Positions 8,870 through 17,446 of a DNA stretch of 64,000 nucleotides are shown in pieces. Each line of letters begins with the position of its first letter. Position 1 is the first letter of the stretch. The notes beneath the pieces were generated by a model. That model ran no database searches, had not been told where the DNA came from, and was given only the letters and a program-made list of their open reading frames with translations. This DNA comes from CAYPIE01 sp964410665 (GTDB lineage Bacteria; Planctomycetota; Planctomycetia; Gemmatales; Gemmataceae). The stretch spans positions 124,001 through 188,000 of the forward strand of contig CAYPIE010000002.1 in assembly GCA_964410665.1 (NCBI GenBank), read 5' to 3'. A program made the position numbers and the translations under genes.

Positions 8870-9286
8870 CTAGGCTGGTTTGCCTCGCGATATGGCTTCG
8901 ACGCGTTGCCACTGCGGAAGTGAGCTTGGCACTACCGAAAGTCGGGGGAGTCGGATCAGCTCCCAAGAGACCAAAAATTCGTCTGCTTTGATGGAAGCGA
9001 GTGTCACCGGGTAGGGTAACCGGGCAATAGGGATCACCACGACCAGGAGAGACGGAAGGTCCGCATGGTTGATCCGTTCTTCCTCAGGTTCAACGGCACG
9101 CATCTCGCCAACGATAGCTCGCTCTTTACCCGTGTGATAGAACCAAATCCGATCACCTGGCTGAACTTCCCGTAAGTATTTCAGAGCGAGTGGATTCTTC
9201 ACTCCATCCCATACCGTCCTACCATCTTGTTCAAGATCAGTGAAACTGTAGGTCGCCGGTTCTTGTTTGAAGAGCCAAAAGGCCAT
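8870..9286 (-). CDS. EVE domain-containing protein
   Basis: A 138-residue soluble protein that is one EVE domain from end to end. It opens MAFWLFKQEPATYSFTDL, followed by WDGVKNPLALKYLREV and GDRIWFYHTGKERAIVGE, the family hallmark (human THYN1-like and YTH/PUA-related fold). EVE domains recognise modified bases in nucleic acid; the ligand here is unknown. Length fits the family (about 140-155 residues). It lies alone, upstream of the giant gene on the same strand but separated by 263 bases, and is transcribed away from apt. EVE proteins sometimes accompany restriction or defence genes, but no such neighbour is present here. Confidence 0.88.
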   Translation of the reverse strand: MAFWLFKQEPATYSFTDLEQDGRTVWDGVKNPLALKYLREVQPGDRIWFYHTGKERAIVGEMRAVEPEEERINHADLPSLLVVVIPIARLPYPVTLASIKADEFLVSWELIRLPRLSVVPSSLPQWQRVEAISRGKPA

Positions 9287-9726
9287 GGCCTGGATCCCGA
9301 ATCATCGGAAGCATTCGCACGATTTTTAGAACGATGGTCCCGCACCGAGGTTCAATTGCGAGGTATCGATTCAGAACCGATCTTACAGATTTGTAGGATA
9401 TCGTGCAGTTGCCAACCATTCCATCCGGTCAAACTCATTGCAGGGGGACAACTTCATTGGAGTGATAGAAAATTATGAACATTGAATATCATTGATAAAA
9501 TATCGGGTTCGACGATCCACCATTCATGATTCCCTACAATGAAAAGCCGTACTTTCTCGAGTTTGATCGAGCATACATACAATATCTTTGTCGAGGGAAA
9601 AACAGAGACTGGGCATGCCCCAGGTCGTTTCGACACAGAGGTAGGAGAAATTGTGACCGCAGACGCTTGCCGAGAGGGGAGAATCCTGTACCGTGATAAG
9701 ACGGTTTTTACGGAGCACGTAAACTT
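9287..9726. other. Intergenic region between divergent EVE and apt genes
   Basis: A 440-base gap with an AT-rich stretch around 9470-9560 that should hold promoters for the two divergent genes; no clear -35/-10 pair can be assigned. A 63-codon frame at 9539-9730 ends in an ATGA overlap with the apt start, but it has no ribosome site and no recognisable sequence, so I do not call it a gene. Confidence 0.4.
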
Positions 9727-10239
9727 ATGAAGTTGGCCGATTACATTCGGGACATCCCCGACTTTCCAAAACCTGGGATCTTGTTCAAAGACATCACGCC
9801 TCTGTTGGCTCATCCAGACGCTTTCCAGTACGCCATCGATCAGCTGACCGAAGCTTATCGGGATGCTCACATAGATGCCATCGCTGCCGCGGAGGCCCGG
9901 GGATTCCTCTTCGCGGCACCGCTTGCGTTACGATTGCACAAGCCGATGATTCCCTTGCGAAAACCTGGAAAGCTACCCTACCATACACTCTTTCAAGAAT
10001 ATGCCCTGGAGTATGGCACTGCGACCCTGCACATGCATACGGATGGGATCCGTAATGGGCAGCAAGTTCTACTAGTGGATGATCTGTTGGCAACCGGGGG
10101 GACGATGACGGCAGCCGCGGAGTTGGTCCGTAAAGCAGGTGGCATAATCGCTGGCTATGCCTTTGTCGTCGAATTACTATTCCTTCATGGTCGCAAGCAA
10201 TTGGCCTCGGATGCCATCCTGAGTCTGGTGCAGTATTGA
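9727..10239 (+). CDS. apt: Adenine phosphoribosyltransferase
   Basis: A 170-residue cytoplasmic purine-salvage enzyme that joins adenine to PRPP, giving AMP and pyrophosphate. The start MKLADYIRDIPDFPKPGILFKDITPLL is diagnostic of Apt. The type I phosphoribosyltransferase PRPP loop is seen as VLLVDDLLATGGTM at about residues 115-128, and AAEARGFLFAAPLA and PLRKPGKLPY match the family's nucleotide and flexible-loop regions. Length is normal (170-180). The ATG has GGAG about 12 bases upstream. hisI begins 15 bases downstream, so apt, hisI and hisG probably form one operon; both apt and hisG consume PRPP, which makes the grouping plausible. Confidence 0.95.
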   Translation: MKLADYIRDIPDFPKPGILFKDITPLLAHPDAFQYAIDQLTEAYRDAHIDAIAAAEARGFLFAAPLALRLHKPMIPLRKPGKLPYHTLFQEYALEYGTATLHMHTDGIRNGQQVLLVDDLLATGGTMTAAAELVRKAGGIIAGYAFVVELLFLHGRKQLASDAILSLVQY

Positions 10240-10254
10240 AAGGGCGAGGCTGGA

Positions 10255-10635
10255 ATGACCACATGCATCAACTTTGAAAAATCGGGTGGCTTGGTCCCTG
10301 CGATCGCTCAGGATGCTGAGACAGGAGAAATCCTGATGCTTGCTTGGATGAACCAAGAAGCATTTGAAGAAACCTGTCGCAGTCGGCACGCTTGCTACTA
10401 TTCTCGGAGCCGAGGTCGTCTTTGGCGCAAAGGTGAGGAATCGGGGCATGTTCAGGAAGTTCATGACATCTTTGTCGATTGCGATGCCGACACGATCCTA
10501 TTGAAAGTTCGACAAGTAGGTGGAGCGGCCTGTCACGAAGGCTATGCTTCGTGCTTTTTTCGCAAACTTGACGGTGATACATTCTCTGTAGTTGGTGCGA
10601 AGATTTTTGACCCACAGCAGGTATATAAGCCATGA
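10255..10635 (+). CDS. hisI: Phosphoribosyl-AMP cyclohydrolase
   Basis: A 126-residue enzyme for the third step of histidine synthesis: it opens the adenine ring of phosphoribosyl-AMP. Family motifs include MLAWMNQEAFEET, YYSRSRGRLWRKGEESGH, VDCDADTILLKV and the zinc/magnesium-binding C and D residues (DCDAD, GGAACHEG). It is a stand-alone HisI without the HisE pyrophosphohydrolase domain, so HisE must be encoded elsewhere. The stop overlaps the hisG start in an ATGA arrangement at 10632-10635, indicating translational coupling. Confidence 0.95.
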   Translation: MTTCINFEKSGGLVPAIAQDAETGEILMLAWMNQEAFEETCRSRHACYYSRSRGRLWRKGEESGHVQEVHDIFVDCDADTILLKVRQVGGAACHEGYASCFFRKLDGDTFSVVGAKIFDPQQVYKP

Positions 10636-11513
10636 ATCCTGCACCCATCCTCAAACTTGGACTACCGGCGGGCAGTCTTCAGGAAGCAACTGCAGAGCTG
10701 TTCCGCAATGCCGGTTATAAAATCACTTATTCCAGCCGAAGCTATTATCCCCATATCGATGACCCAGAGATCCACTGTACCCTGATTCGTGCTCAGGAAA
10801 TGCCCCGCTATGTCCAGGATGGTTCCCTGGATTGTGGATTGACCGGACTAGATTGGATTCTGGAAAACAATGCAGATGTGGTCGAACTCGCCGAACTTGT
10901 CTTCAGCAAGGTGAGTCGTAGACCGGTCCGTTGGGTCCTTGCTGTGCCCAACGAATCATCAATTCAGAGCGTGAAGGATTTACAAGGAAAAAGGATCGCC
11001 ACTGAGGTTGTGCATTTGACCCGTCGTTGGTTGGCGCAACACCATGTCGAAGCCCAGGTCGAATTTTCTTGGGGGGCGACCGAAGTCAAGCCCCCGAAAC
11101 TTGCGGATGCCATCGTGGAAGTGACCGAGACTGGCTCCTCGTTACGTGCCAATAACCTTCGCATTGTCACGGAGCTCTTGACCAGCACTCCCCGTTTCAT
11201 TGCCAACGCGATGGCAGCCGCCGACCCTTGGAAACAACAAAAAATGGCCGATCTTGTCTTGATGCTTCACGGAGCGATGGCTGCAGAGGGGAAAGTTGGA
11301 TTGATGATGAATGTTCGTAGAGCCAGTCTGCAAGACATCCTCACGATCCTACCTGCATTACAGAATCCGACGATTTCTCAACTGTCCAATGAAGAATGGC
11401 TCGCCATCAACACCATTCTCGAAGAAGATGTGGTGCGGCATATCGTCCCTCAGCTCAAGCAAGCCGGGGCATGTGGGATCGTAGAATATCCCCTGAACAA
11501 AATTATTGACTGA
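10632..11513 (+). CDS. hisG: ATP phosphoribosyltransferase, long form
   Basis: A 293-residue enzyme catalysing the committed step of histidine synthesis, condensing ATP with PRPP. LKLGLPAGSLQEATAELF at the start and GLTGLDWILEN, ATEVVHLTRRWL and the DAIVEVTETGSSLRANNLRIV segment match HisG. The C-terminal region of about 75 residues after TSTPRFIANAMA is the ACT-like regulatory domain of the long, hexameric, HisZ-independent form, which is feedback-inhibited by histidine in studied relatives. It overlaps hisI by four bases. No further his genes follow; the next 580 bases hold no clear gene. Confidence 0.95.
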   Translation: MNPAPILKLGLPAGSLQEATAELFRNAGYKITYSSRSYYPHIDDPEIHCTLIRAQEMPRYVQDGSLDCGLTGLDWILENNADVVELAELVFSKVSRRPVRWVLAVPNESSIQSVKDLQGKRIATEVVHLTRRWLAQHHVEAQVEFSWGATEVKPPKLADAIVEVTETGSSLRANNLRIVTELLTSTPRFIANAMAAADPWKQQKMADLVLMLHGAMAAEGKVGLMMNVRRASLQDILTILPALQNPTISQLSNEEWLAINTILEEDVVRHIVPQLKQAGACGIVEYPLNKIID

Positions 11514-12095
11514 GTTTGCGGGGCTGAGCTGATCCTAAATGACTCTTCGCGAGGAAGGCTCGCGGCAATGCAAATCGTAAGAATGCATCAGCTAACCGGG
11601 TGGGATTGCCGCGTTGCTGGCGGATTCTCAAGCGGATGTGAATGGTCAACAGATCGAGTTGGTGCGGGTAGTGCACCAGAAAGCTTGATGCTTCACCAAG
11701 CAGGGCAAGGATACCGAGTATCAAAAAGAACAATCGTATCGATCGCACTCTGTAACAAAGACTGGCGTTGTGCATGATGTGCTTGGGGAAATCCGTATTC
11801 AGCTATACGGTTGCCTCCTCATTTGAAGCTTCACGAAATCGAGCCTTCGTCCAAGCTTCGGGATCCGATACCTCAACGCAAGAGTATCCGAACTCCTCAA
11901 AGATCACTATATATATGTATACTTAAATGATTTATTCCTTGGCTGGATTGTTGCTCGAAGGCGGTGACTTGCAGGTATTTCCGACAACGACTGCGAGCAC
12001 TATGTCCGCTTGTCTGGCCAAGGCATTCAACCTATAACTGATTAGATCGTGGCTCGATTGACCCAACGCGGGTATGTTACCTGCGAGGTAAGCTG
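11514..12095. other. Intergenic region between hisG and folE
   Basis: A 582-base stretch without a convincing gene. A very AT-rich patch at about 11905-11935 may hold the folE promoter. On the minus strand a 90-codon frame (11503-11775) begins with ATG and has one hydrophobic segment (RLFFLILGILALLG), but it has no homology I recognise and overlaps hisG by 11 bases; I treat it as doubtful. Confidence 0.4.
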
Positions 12096-12746
12096 GTGAA
12101 CCAACCCAACCTCTATGACACGCTGTCTGCAACCCCCCTCCACGGCTATCTCGATGATGATGAGACTTCTCCCCTCCCCGGAAGTCCCGTTGACCATGCT
12201 CGGATTCGCCAGGCGATTCGAGAGATCTTGATCGCGGTGGGCGAGGATCCGGATCGCGAGGGCTTGCGAGAGACCCCCGATCGCGTGGCACGAATGTATG
12301 CGGAGCTATTCTCCGGGCTCGATGCCGATCCGGCATCTCATCTTCGTAAGATGTTTACGCAGAAGCACGATGAGATGGTGGTGGAACGGAACATCGATTT
12401 CGCGAGCGTTTGCGAACATCATCTATTACCCTTTGTTGGGACCGCACACATCGCTTATCTGCCCAATGGCAAAGTCGTGGGCCTGAGCAAGCTTGCCCGA
12501 GTGGTCGAAGTATTGTCCCATCGACCCCAAGTGCAGGAACGGATGACCGAGCAAATCGCGGATCTGGTGATGGAGGAACTAGATGCCCGGGGCGTTGGAG
12601 TGATTCTCGAGGCAAGTCATACCTGTATGACGATCCGTGGAGTCCGCAAGTCCGGGAGCTCTTGTGTCACGAGTGCGATGCGCGGGCTATTTCGTTCCAA
12701 CCCGGCCACTCGAGCTGAGTTTCTTGCTCTGATCCGGAATCCCTAG
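12096..12746 (+). CDS. folE: GTP cyclohydrolase I
   Basis: A 216-residue homodecameric enzyme converting GTP to 7,8-dihydroneopterin triphosphate, the entry to tetrahydrofolate and pterin synthesis. The zinc site is visible as CEHHLLPF and SHTCMTIRG, with VGLSKLARVV and RPQVQERMT also typical. The GTG start at 12096 is supported by GAGGT nine bases upstream; the first 30 residues are a variable tail. Length is normal (about 190-220). No folate genes are nearby, so it is probably a single transcription unit. Confidence 0.95.
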   Translation: MNQPNLYDTLSATPLHGYLDDDETSPLPGSPVDHARIRQAIREILIAVGEDPDREGLRETPDRVARMYAELFSGLDADPASHLRKMFTQKHDEMVVERNIDFASVCEHHLLPFVGTAHIAYLPNGKVVGLSKLARVVEVLSHRPQVQERMTEQIADLVMEELDARGVGVILEASHTCMTIRGVRKSGSSCVTSAMRGLFRSNPATRAEFLALIRNP

Positions 12747-12867
12747 AAATCTCTGGACCTCTCTCCCGAGTCGCTCGAAACGAGCGTACAATAATTTTGG
12801 TGGCTTGATTGTTCGCATCATTGCAAGGAGATTGGGGATCCCGGTGGTGGATCACACTTCCCAACTG

Positions 12868-14043
12868 ATGAACATCCATCTCTTATTGGCGGAAACAACC
12901 GCCGCATCGACGAGTGGGGAATGGAATACCGCCCGGTTACTCGCGATTCCCGCTTTGGTCGCTCTCAATGGTTTCTTCGTGGCTGCCGAATTCGCGTTGG
13001 TCGCCATCCGACGTACCCGGGTCGAGGAGATGGTCACCCAACAGGTGATTGGCGCACATGCCGTTGAGCAAGCCACGGCCAACCTCGATCGAAGTATCGC
13101 GGCGACCCAATTAGGGATCACCATCGCAAGTATTGCACTCGGTTGGGTGGGTGAACCGGTCTTAGCCCATCTGTTGGTGCCTATCTTCGAGTTTCTCCCG
13201 CCAAAATGGCAATGGGTGAGCGCCCACTCGATTGCTTTTGTCCTAGCATTCTCTGGCATCACCATCCTGCATGTCATTTTTGGTGAGCTCATGCCGAAAG
13301 CCGTCGCCCTACAATCCCCGGACCGAACCGCACTCTGGGTTGCACGTCCCCTCAATCTCTTTGCACGCATCAGTCAACCGCTAATCCATTTGATGAATGG
13401 CACTGGCAACACACTACTCCGGTTATGTGGCTACAAACCCGGTGGGACCGAGGCTTCTGTGCATTCTGTTGAAGAACTCCGTTTATTAGTCGAAGACACT
13501 GAAGAAGCTGGATTGCTTCATCCGGATCAAGCGGACTTCGTGCAGAATATTTTCAAACTAAGTAATCGACGGGTCGTCGAATGCATGATTCCTCGGGACG
13601 AGGTCGCGGCACTGAATGTCAAACTCTCCCCGGCCGAAATCATGGAAGCCGTACGTCAAGGGGCACACACTCGGATGCCCGTATACGATGAAGACCTTAA
13701 TAAGATTGTTGGGATTGTGAACACCAAAGACTTGTTTTATCTGTTTAGTCTCCATGGTGTTGTGGTGCTCGAAGATGCACTGTACCCTGCGATCTTCCTC
13801 GATCCTGAGGAATCCATCACCAACGCGTTACGGCTATTTCGCCGCTCCCATCGGCACATGGCCTTGGTTCGTGCGGACGATGACACCATCTTGGGGCTGA
13901 TTACCTTAGAAGACGTGCTCGAGGAAATCGTAGGAGACATCGAGGACGAGCACGATGTAGGGGTACCTCGGCTTACCCGGAATGGTTCTTCGAATGGTCC
14001 CTTGAAATCGACCAGCTCGCAGTCATCAACCTCGGAGTCATAG
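12868..14043 (+). CDS. CNNM/CorC-type membrane protein with CBS pair (HlyC/CorC family)
   Basis: A 391-residue inner-membrane protein of the DUF21 (CNNM) family, related to magnesium/cobalt efflux proteins and to the misnamed hemolysin C group. The DUF21 part (about residues 15-200) has three or four hydrophobic helices, starting with LLAIPALVALNGFFVAAEFA and containing ATQLGITIASIALGW and IIFGELMPKA-like HVIFGELMPKAVAL. Two CBS domains follow (CMIPRDEVAALNV, THTRMPVYDEDLNKIVGI; LEDVLEEIVGDIEDE). A CorC_HlyC C-terminal domain is absent or very short: the protein ends in a Ser-rich tail. The start is uncertain: ATG 12868 is used, while GTG 12844 and TTG 12805 are in-frame alternatives and AAGGAG lies at 12825-12830. 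Confidence 0.88.
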   Translation: MNIHLLLAETTAASTSGEWNTARLLAIPALVALNGFFVAAEFALVAIRRTRVEEMVTQQVIGAHAVEQATANLDRSIAATQLGITIASIALGWVGEPVLAHLLVPIFEFLPPKWQWVSAHSIAFVLAFSGITILHVIFGELMPKAVALQSPDRTALWVARPLNLFARISQPLIHLMNGTGNTLLRLCGYKPGGTEASVHSVEELRLLVEDTEEAGLLHPDQADFVQNIFKLSNRRVVECMIPRDEVAALNVKLSPAEIMEAVRQGAHTRMPVYDEDLNKIVGIVNTKDLFYLFSLHGVVVLEDALYPAIFLDPEESITNALRLFRRSHRHMALVRADDDTILGLITLEDVLEEIVGDIEDEHDVGVPRLTRNGSSNGPLKSTSSQSSTSES

Positions 14044-14144
14044 TCCCGAATTTTTGCATCCGAGGAAACTCGCACCCAAGTGAGTGTTTGATTGAAGGCT
14101 CCACAGTCCTTTCTCGGAATCGAAGTAAAGTCCGGTGATCAGAC

Positions 14145-17100
14145 ATGAATCCTGATCTCGATGACACGGTGCCGACACACTTGCCCGTTCCAGATCTGAG
14201 TGCATGGCGGTTGTCCGATGTACCCCGTGCCCAGCGGAATTTAGACTCGATACGTCAGAATCTTGTCACGACGCGATACTGCGAATTGTTCCACCATCTC
14301 GCCAGAATATTGCCTCGTTGTCCCGATCCTGACATGGCACTCAATAATCTTGAGCGTTTACTGTCACGGTCCTCTGCTCATGATTATTTGCCAATTTTTC
14401 TCGACTTTCGTGGACGTAGCTTTGAGACGCTGGTGCAACTCCTCAGTACCAGTCAGTTTTTTAGCGACAGCCTGGTGATCCATCCTGACTTTCTGGAGTT
14501 ACTACGCCCCCCACAGCGGCGTCACCCGAGTATTCAGGAGCTGTTTAACCAGCTTCAAGAGCAGGTAGAGAACGCTTACGAAGCTTCGGCAATTTTACGT
14601 GCGTTTAGACTTTATCGCCAACGCCAATTGATCCGGATCGGTACCAACGACGTGATTCGCAATCGTCCGCTCGAAGAGATCACTCGTGACCTTTCTCGCG
14701 TGGCCGATATTGCCCTCGAGGTTGCCTATCGCCATTCATTTCAAAAAATTGCCGAACGTTTTGGCGTTCCACAGACTGTCACCGGGCAACCTGCGTCGGC
14801 GGTGATCTTGGCTTTTGGCAAACTTGGAGGCGAGGAACTCAACTACTCTTCAGATATCGATCTGATGATTGTCTATGACTTTGAAGGTCAGACGTCAGGA
14901 CAGCGCACCTCGATTAGCAACAGCGAGTTTTTTTCCCGTGTTGTCAGTGAAGTCGTTCGTCTTCTCGCCGATTTTACCGAAGATGGCCAAGCCTACCGAG
15001 TCGATCTGCGTTTGCGTCCCGAGGGGGCCCGGGGAGCACTCGCCAAATCATTCGCCTCGACCATGTCGTATTACGATCATCACGGGAGGACCTGGGAACG
15101 CCAGGCCATGATAAAGCTTCGCCCTGTCGCTGGCGATAAAGCCCTTGGTCATGAACTACTCCGGCAACTCGAACCCTTTGTCTATCGCAAGTATCTTGGC
15201 GTGGCCGAGATCAATGAGATCAAGGCGTTGAAGCGACGCATTGAACGGAAAACAAGTGAGGCCGGCTTAAGTGAACGCGACGTGAAAACTGGTCGAGGTG
15301 GGATTCGAGATATTGAGTTCACCATTCAGTTCTTGCAGCTACTCAATGGTGGACAGCTTGCTGAAGTGCGCCAGCGCTCCACCTTGATTGCCCTCGAAGC
15401 CCTGGAAGCGGCTGGCTGTCTCACCGATCAGGAATACCGCTGCTTGGATGATTCCTATCGCTTTCTCCGGAAGACCGAGCACCGTCTACAACTGTTGTTC
15501 GACTGGCAAACCCATCAACTTCCTGAGAGTCATACGGAACTTGAGAAGTTGGCTCGTCGGATGGGCTACACCGCACGCGTTACTCCCAAAGTTGAGCCTT
15601 CCTCTCCCTCCCCAAGCGCGCTCCAGCCCCAGTCGCGGAGTCTTCTGGATGAGACCACCACCCTCCCCATGCTGGATCCACGCGATTTGTTGGTAGAACC
15701 ACTCGATCAATTTTTGCACGATTATCATGAGAAGACCAAGCTGAATCGAACCGTCCTCGATTTCCTGCTACATCAGACCTTTATCGATAGCGATGAAGGC
15801 GCTGAACCCGAGTCGGATCTGATTCTCGCTACCGATATCGAGCCTAAGACCATCGAAGAGGTGTTGGGCCGCTATCCATTTCGCGATTGCCTCGCGGCGT
15901 ATCACCACCTGATGCAACTTGCCCAAGAGAATGTGCCATTTCTGTCGACGCGGCGATGTCGGCATTTTTTTGCCAGCATCGCTCCGCAGCTGATCCGCGC
16001 GATCGCCGATACCCCAGATCCCGATCTCGCACTATGTAATTTGGAAAAAGTGACTTGCTCCCTCGGGGCGAAGTCGGTCCTGTGGGAACTGTTTCGCTTC
16101 AATCCACCAAGTCTCAAATTCTATGTCGACCTTTGTTCGAACAGTTCGTTTCTATCCGAACTACTGATGACTAATCCCGGCATGATTGATGAACTGCTTG
16201 ATAGTCTAGTCCTCAATCAGCCGCGAGGCTTTCATGACCTGCAGTATGAGCTGCGTGAGTTGTGTCGCAACGCCACCGATCTCGAACCCATTCTCCACAG
16301 CTTCCAGGATAAAGAGCTGCTCCGGATCGGTGTCCGCGACATTCTTGGTAAAGATCGCATCCAAGCGACTACGATGGCACTCTCCGAACTTGCCGAGACG
16401 ATCCTCGACCAAGTCATTTTATCTCTCGAGCCAATGCTCGTAGAGCGCCTCGGGACGCCCATGCTGGCCAATGGTCAACCATGTCGATCGGCCTGGATTG
16501 CCCTGGGTAAGCTTGGCGGGCAAGAAATGAGCTATCACAGCGACTTGGATCTGTTGATCATTTACGAGGATGATGGCTTCACCGATCGCCGCGGGGTTGC
16601 TTGCTCAATCGGTGTCATTACGAACTTTGATTACTTCAGCGAATTGGCTCGCCGGGTGACTCACTTGCTTAGCCAGGTGGGTCCACTCGGCCGACTCTAT
16701 GCGGTGGATTTACGCTTACGACCCGCTGGAGCAGCCGGCAATCTCGTCTTATCCCTCGGGGAATTCTCTCGTTACTTTTCCGAAGGGTGTGGACAGTTAT
16801 GGGAACGTCAGATCCTAACCAGAGCAAGGGTGATCCACGGGGAGCCGAGTTTTCACCCATCGGTACGTTCGACACTTGAAGCGATTGTCTACGGGATCCC
16901 ATGGCAAACAGAGCATTTGCACGCCCTCCTCTCCATGCTTGAACGCGTCCATGCGACCAGCTCGCCACGAAGCCTAAAACGAGCCCCCGGTCGCATGATG
17001 GATATTGAATTTTTGGTACAATCGCTGCTCTTTCAACATGGCGCGGAGCACCCAGAGATTCGTCAATCGAATCTCTGGGAGGCGTTAGAGGGACTGGCAC

Positions 17101-17369
17101 GTACTAAGATCTTAACCCATGATGCATTTGAGGCATTGTATGCTGCCTATTCGTTCTTTCGGCTTGTCGAGAGCCGCTTGCGACTCATGACCAACCGGGC
17201 CATGACGGAGTACCCAGATGATCCGAGCGAGCTCGAAAAACTCGCTCGCCGGCTGGCGTTCGAGAGTTCGGAACCTCGGTACCGCCATCATGCTTTTCTG
17301 CGCGAACTCGAACAACATACCAATGTGGTTCAGTGGTGGTTTCGCCAGCTGACTGCCAATACCTCATGA
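14145..17369 (+). CDS. glnE: Bifunctional glutamine synthetase adenylyltransferase / adenylyl-removing enzyme
   Basis: A 1074-residue cytoplasmic regulator of nitrogen assimilation that adds AMP to glutamine synthetase and removes it. Two nucleotidyltransferase domains are evident: GKLGGEELNYSSDIDLMIVY near residue 226 and GKLGGQEMSYHSDLDLLIIY near residue 788, each with the GGxxxxYxSDxDLxxxY metal motif, each followed by RVDLRLRPEG or AVDLRLRPAG and by a GlnD/GlnE helical region (TGRGGIRDIEFTIQFLQL; GRMMDIEFLVQSL). It is longer than the usual 950 residues, partly because of a Pro/Ser-rich insert around residues 485-525. No glnA or glnB is nearby, so its partner is encoded elsewhere. Confidence 0.95.
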   Translation: MNPDLDDTVPTHLPVPDLSAWRLSDVPRAQRNLDSIRQNLVTTRYCELFHHLARILPRCPDPDMALNNLERLLSRSSAHDYLPIFLDFRGRSFETLVQLLSTSQFFSDSLVIHPDFLELLRPPQRRHPSIQELFNQLQEQVENAYEASAILRAFRLYRQRQLIRIGTNDVIRNRPLEEITRDLSRVADIALEVAYRHSFQKIAERFGVPQTVTGQPASAVILAFGKLGGEELNYSSDIDLMIVYDFEGQTSGQRTSISNSEFFSRVVSEVVRLLADFTEDGQAYRVDLRLRPEGARGALAKSFASTMSYYDHHGRTWERQAMIKLRPVAGDKALGHELLRQLEPFVYRKYLGVAEINEIKALKRRIERKTSEAGLSERDVKTGRGGIRDIEFTIQFLQLLNGGQLAEVRQRSTLIALEALEAAGCLTDQEYRCLDDSYRFLRKTEHRLQLLFDWQTHQLPESHTELEKLARRMGYTARVTPKVEPSSPSPSALQPQSRSLLDETTTLPMLDPRDLLVEPLDQFLHDYHEKTKLNRTVLDFLLHQTFIDSDEGAEPESDLILATDIEPKTIEEVLGRYPFRDCLAAYHHLMQLAQENVPFLSTRRCRHFFASIAPQLIRAIADTPDPDLALCNLEKVTCSLGAKSVLWELFRFNPPSLKFYVDLCSNSSFLSELLMTNPGMIDELLDSLVLNQPRGFHDLQYELRELCRNATDLEPILHSFQDKELLRIGVRDILGKDRIQATTMALSELAETILDQVILSLEPMLVERLGTPMLANGQPCRSAWIALGKLGGQEMSYHSDLDLLIIYEDDGFTDRRGVACSIGVITNFDYFSELARRVTHLLSQVGPLGRLYAVDLRLRPAGAAGNLVLSLGEFSRYFSEGCGQLWERQILTRARVIHGEPSFHPSVRSTLEAIVYGIPWQTEHLHALLSMLERVHATSSPRSLKRAPGRMMDIEFLVQSLLFQHGAEHPEIRQSNLWEALEGLARTKILTHDAFEALYAAYSFFRLVESRLRLMTNRAMTEYPDDPSELEKLARRLAFESSEPRYRHHAFLRELEQHTNVVQWWFRQLTANTS

Positions 17370-17446
17370 GACATTTCGCCTGCCTGCTTCGGGCAGATGT
17401 CCATCACCGGCAACTCGAACAAGCCGATGAGGCAACGATCGGCCGG

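Noticed and set aside
11503..11775. 90-codon minus-strand frame with a hydrophobic helix after hisG
   Set aside because: Overlaps hisG, no recognisable family and no clear ribosome site; too weak to list as a gene.
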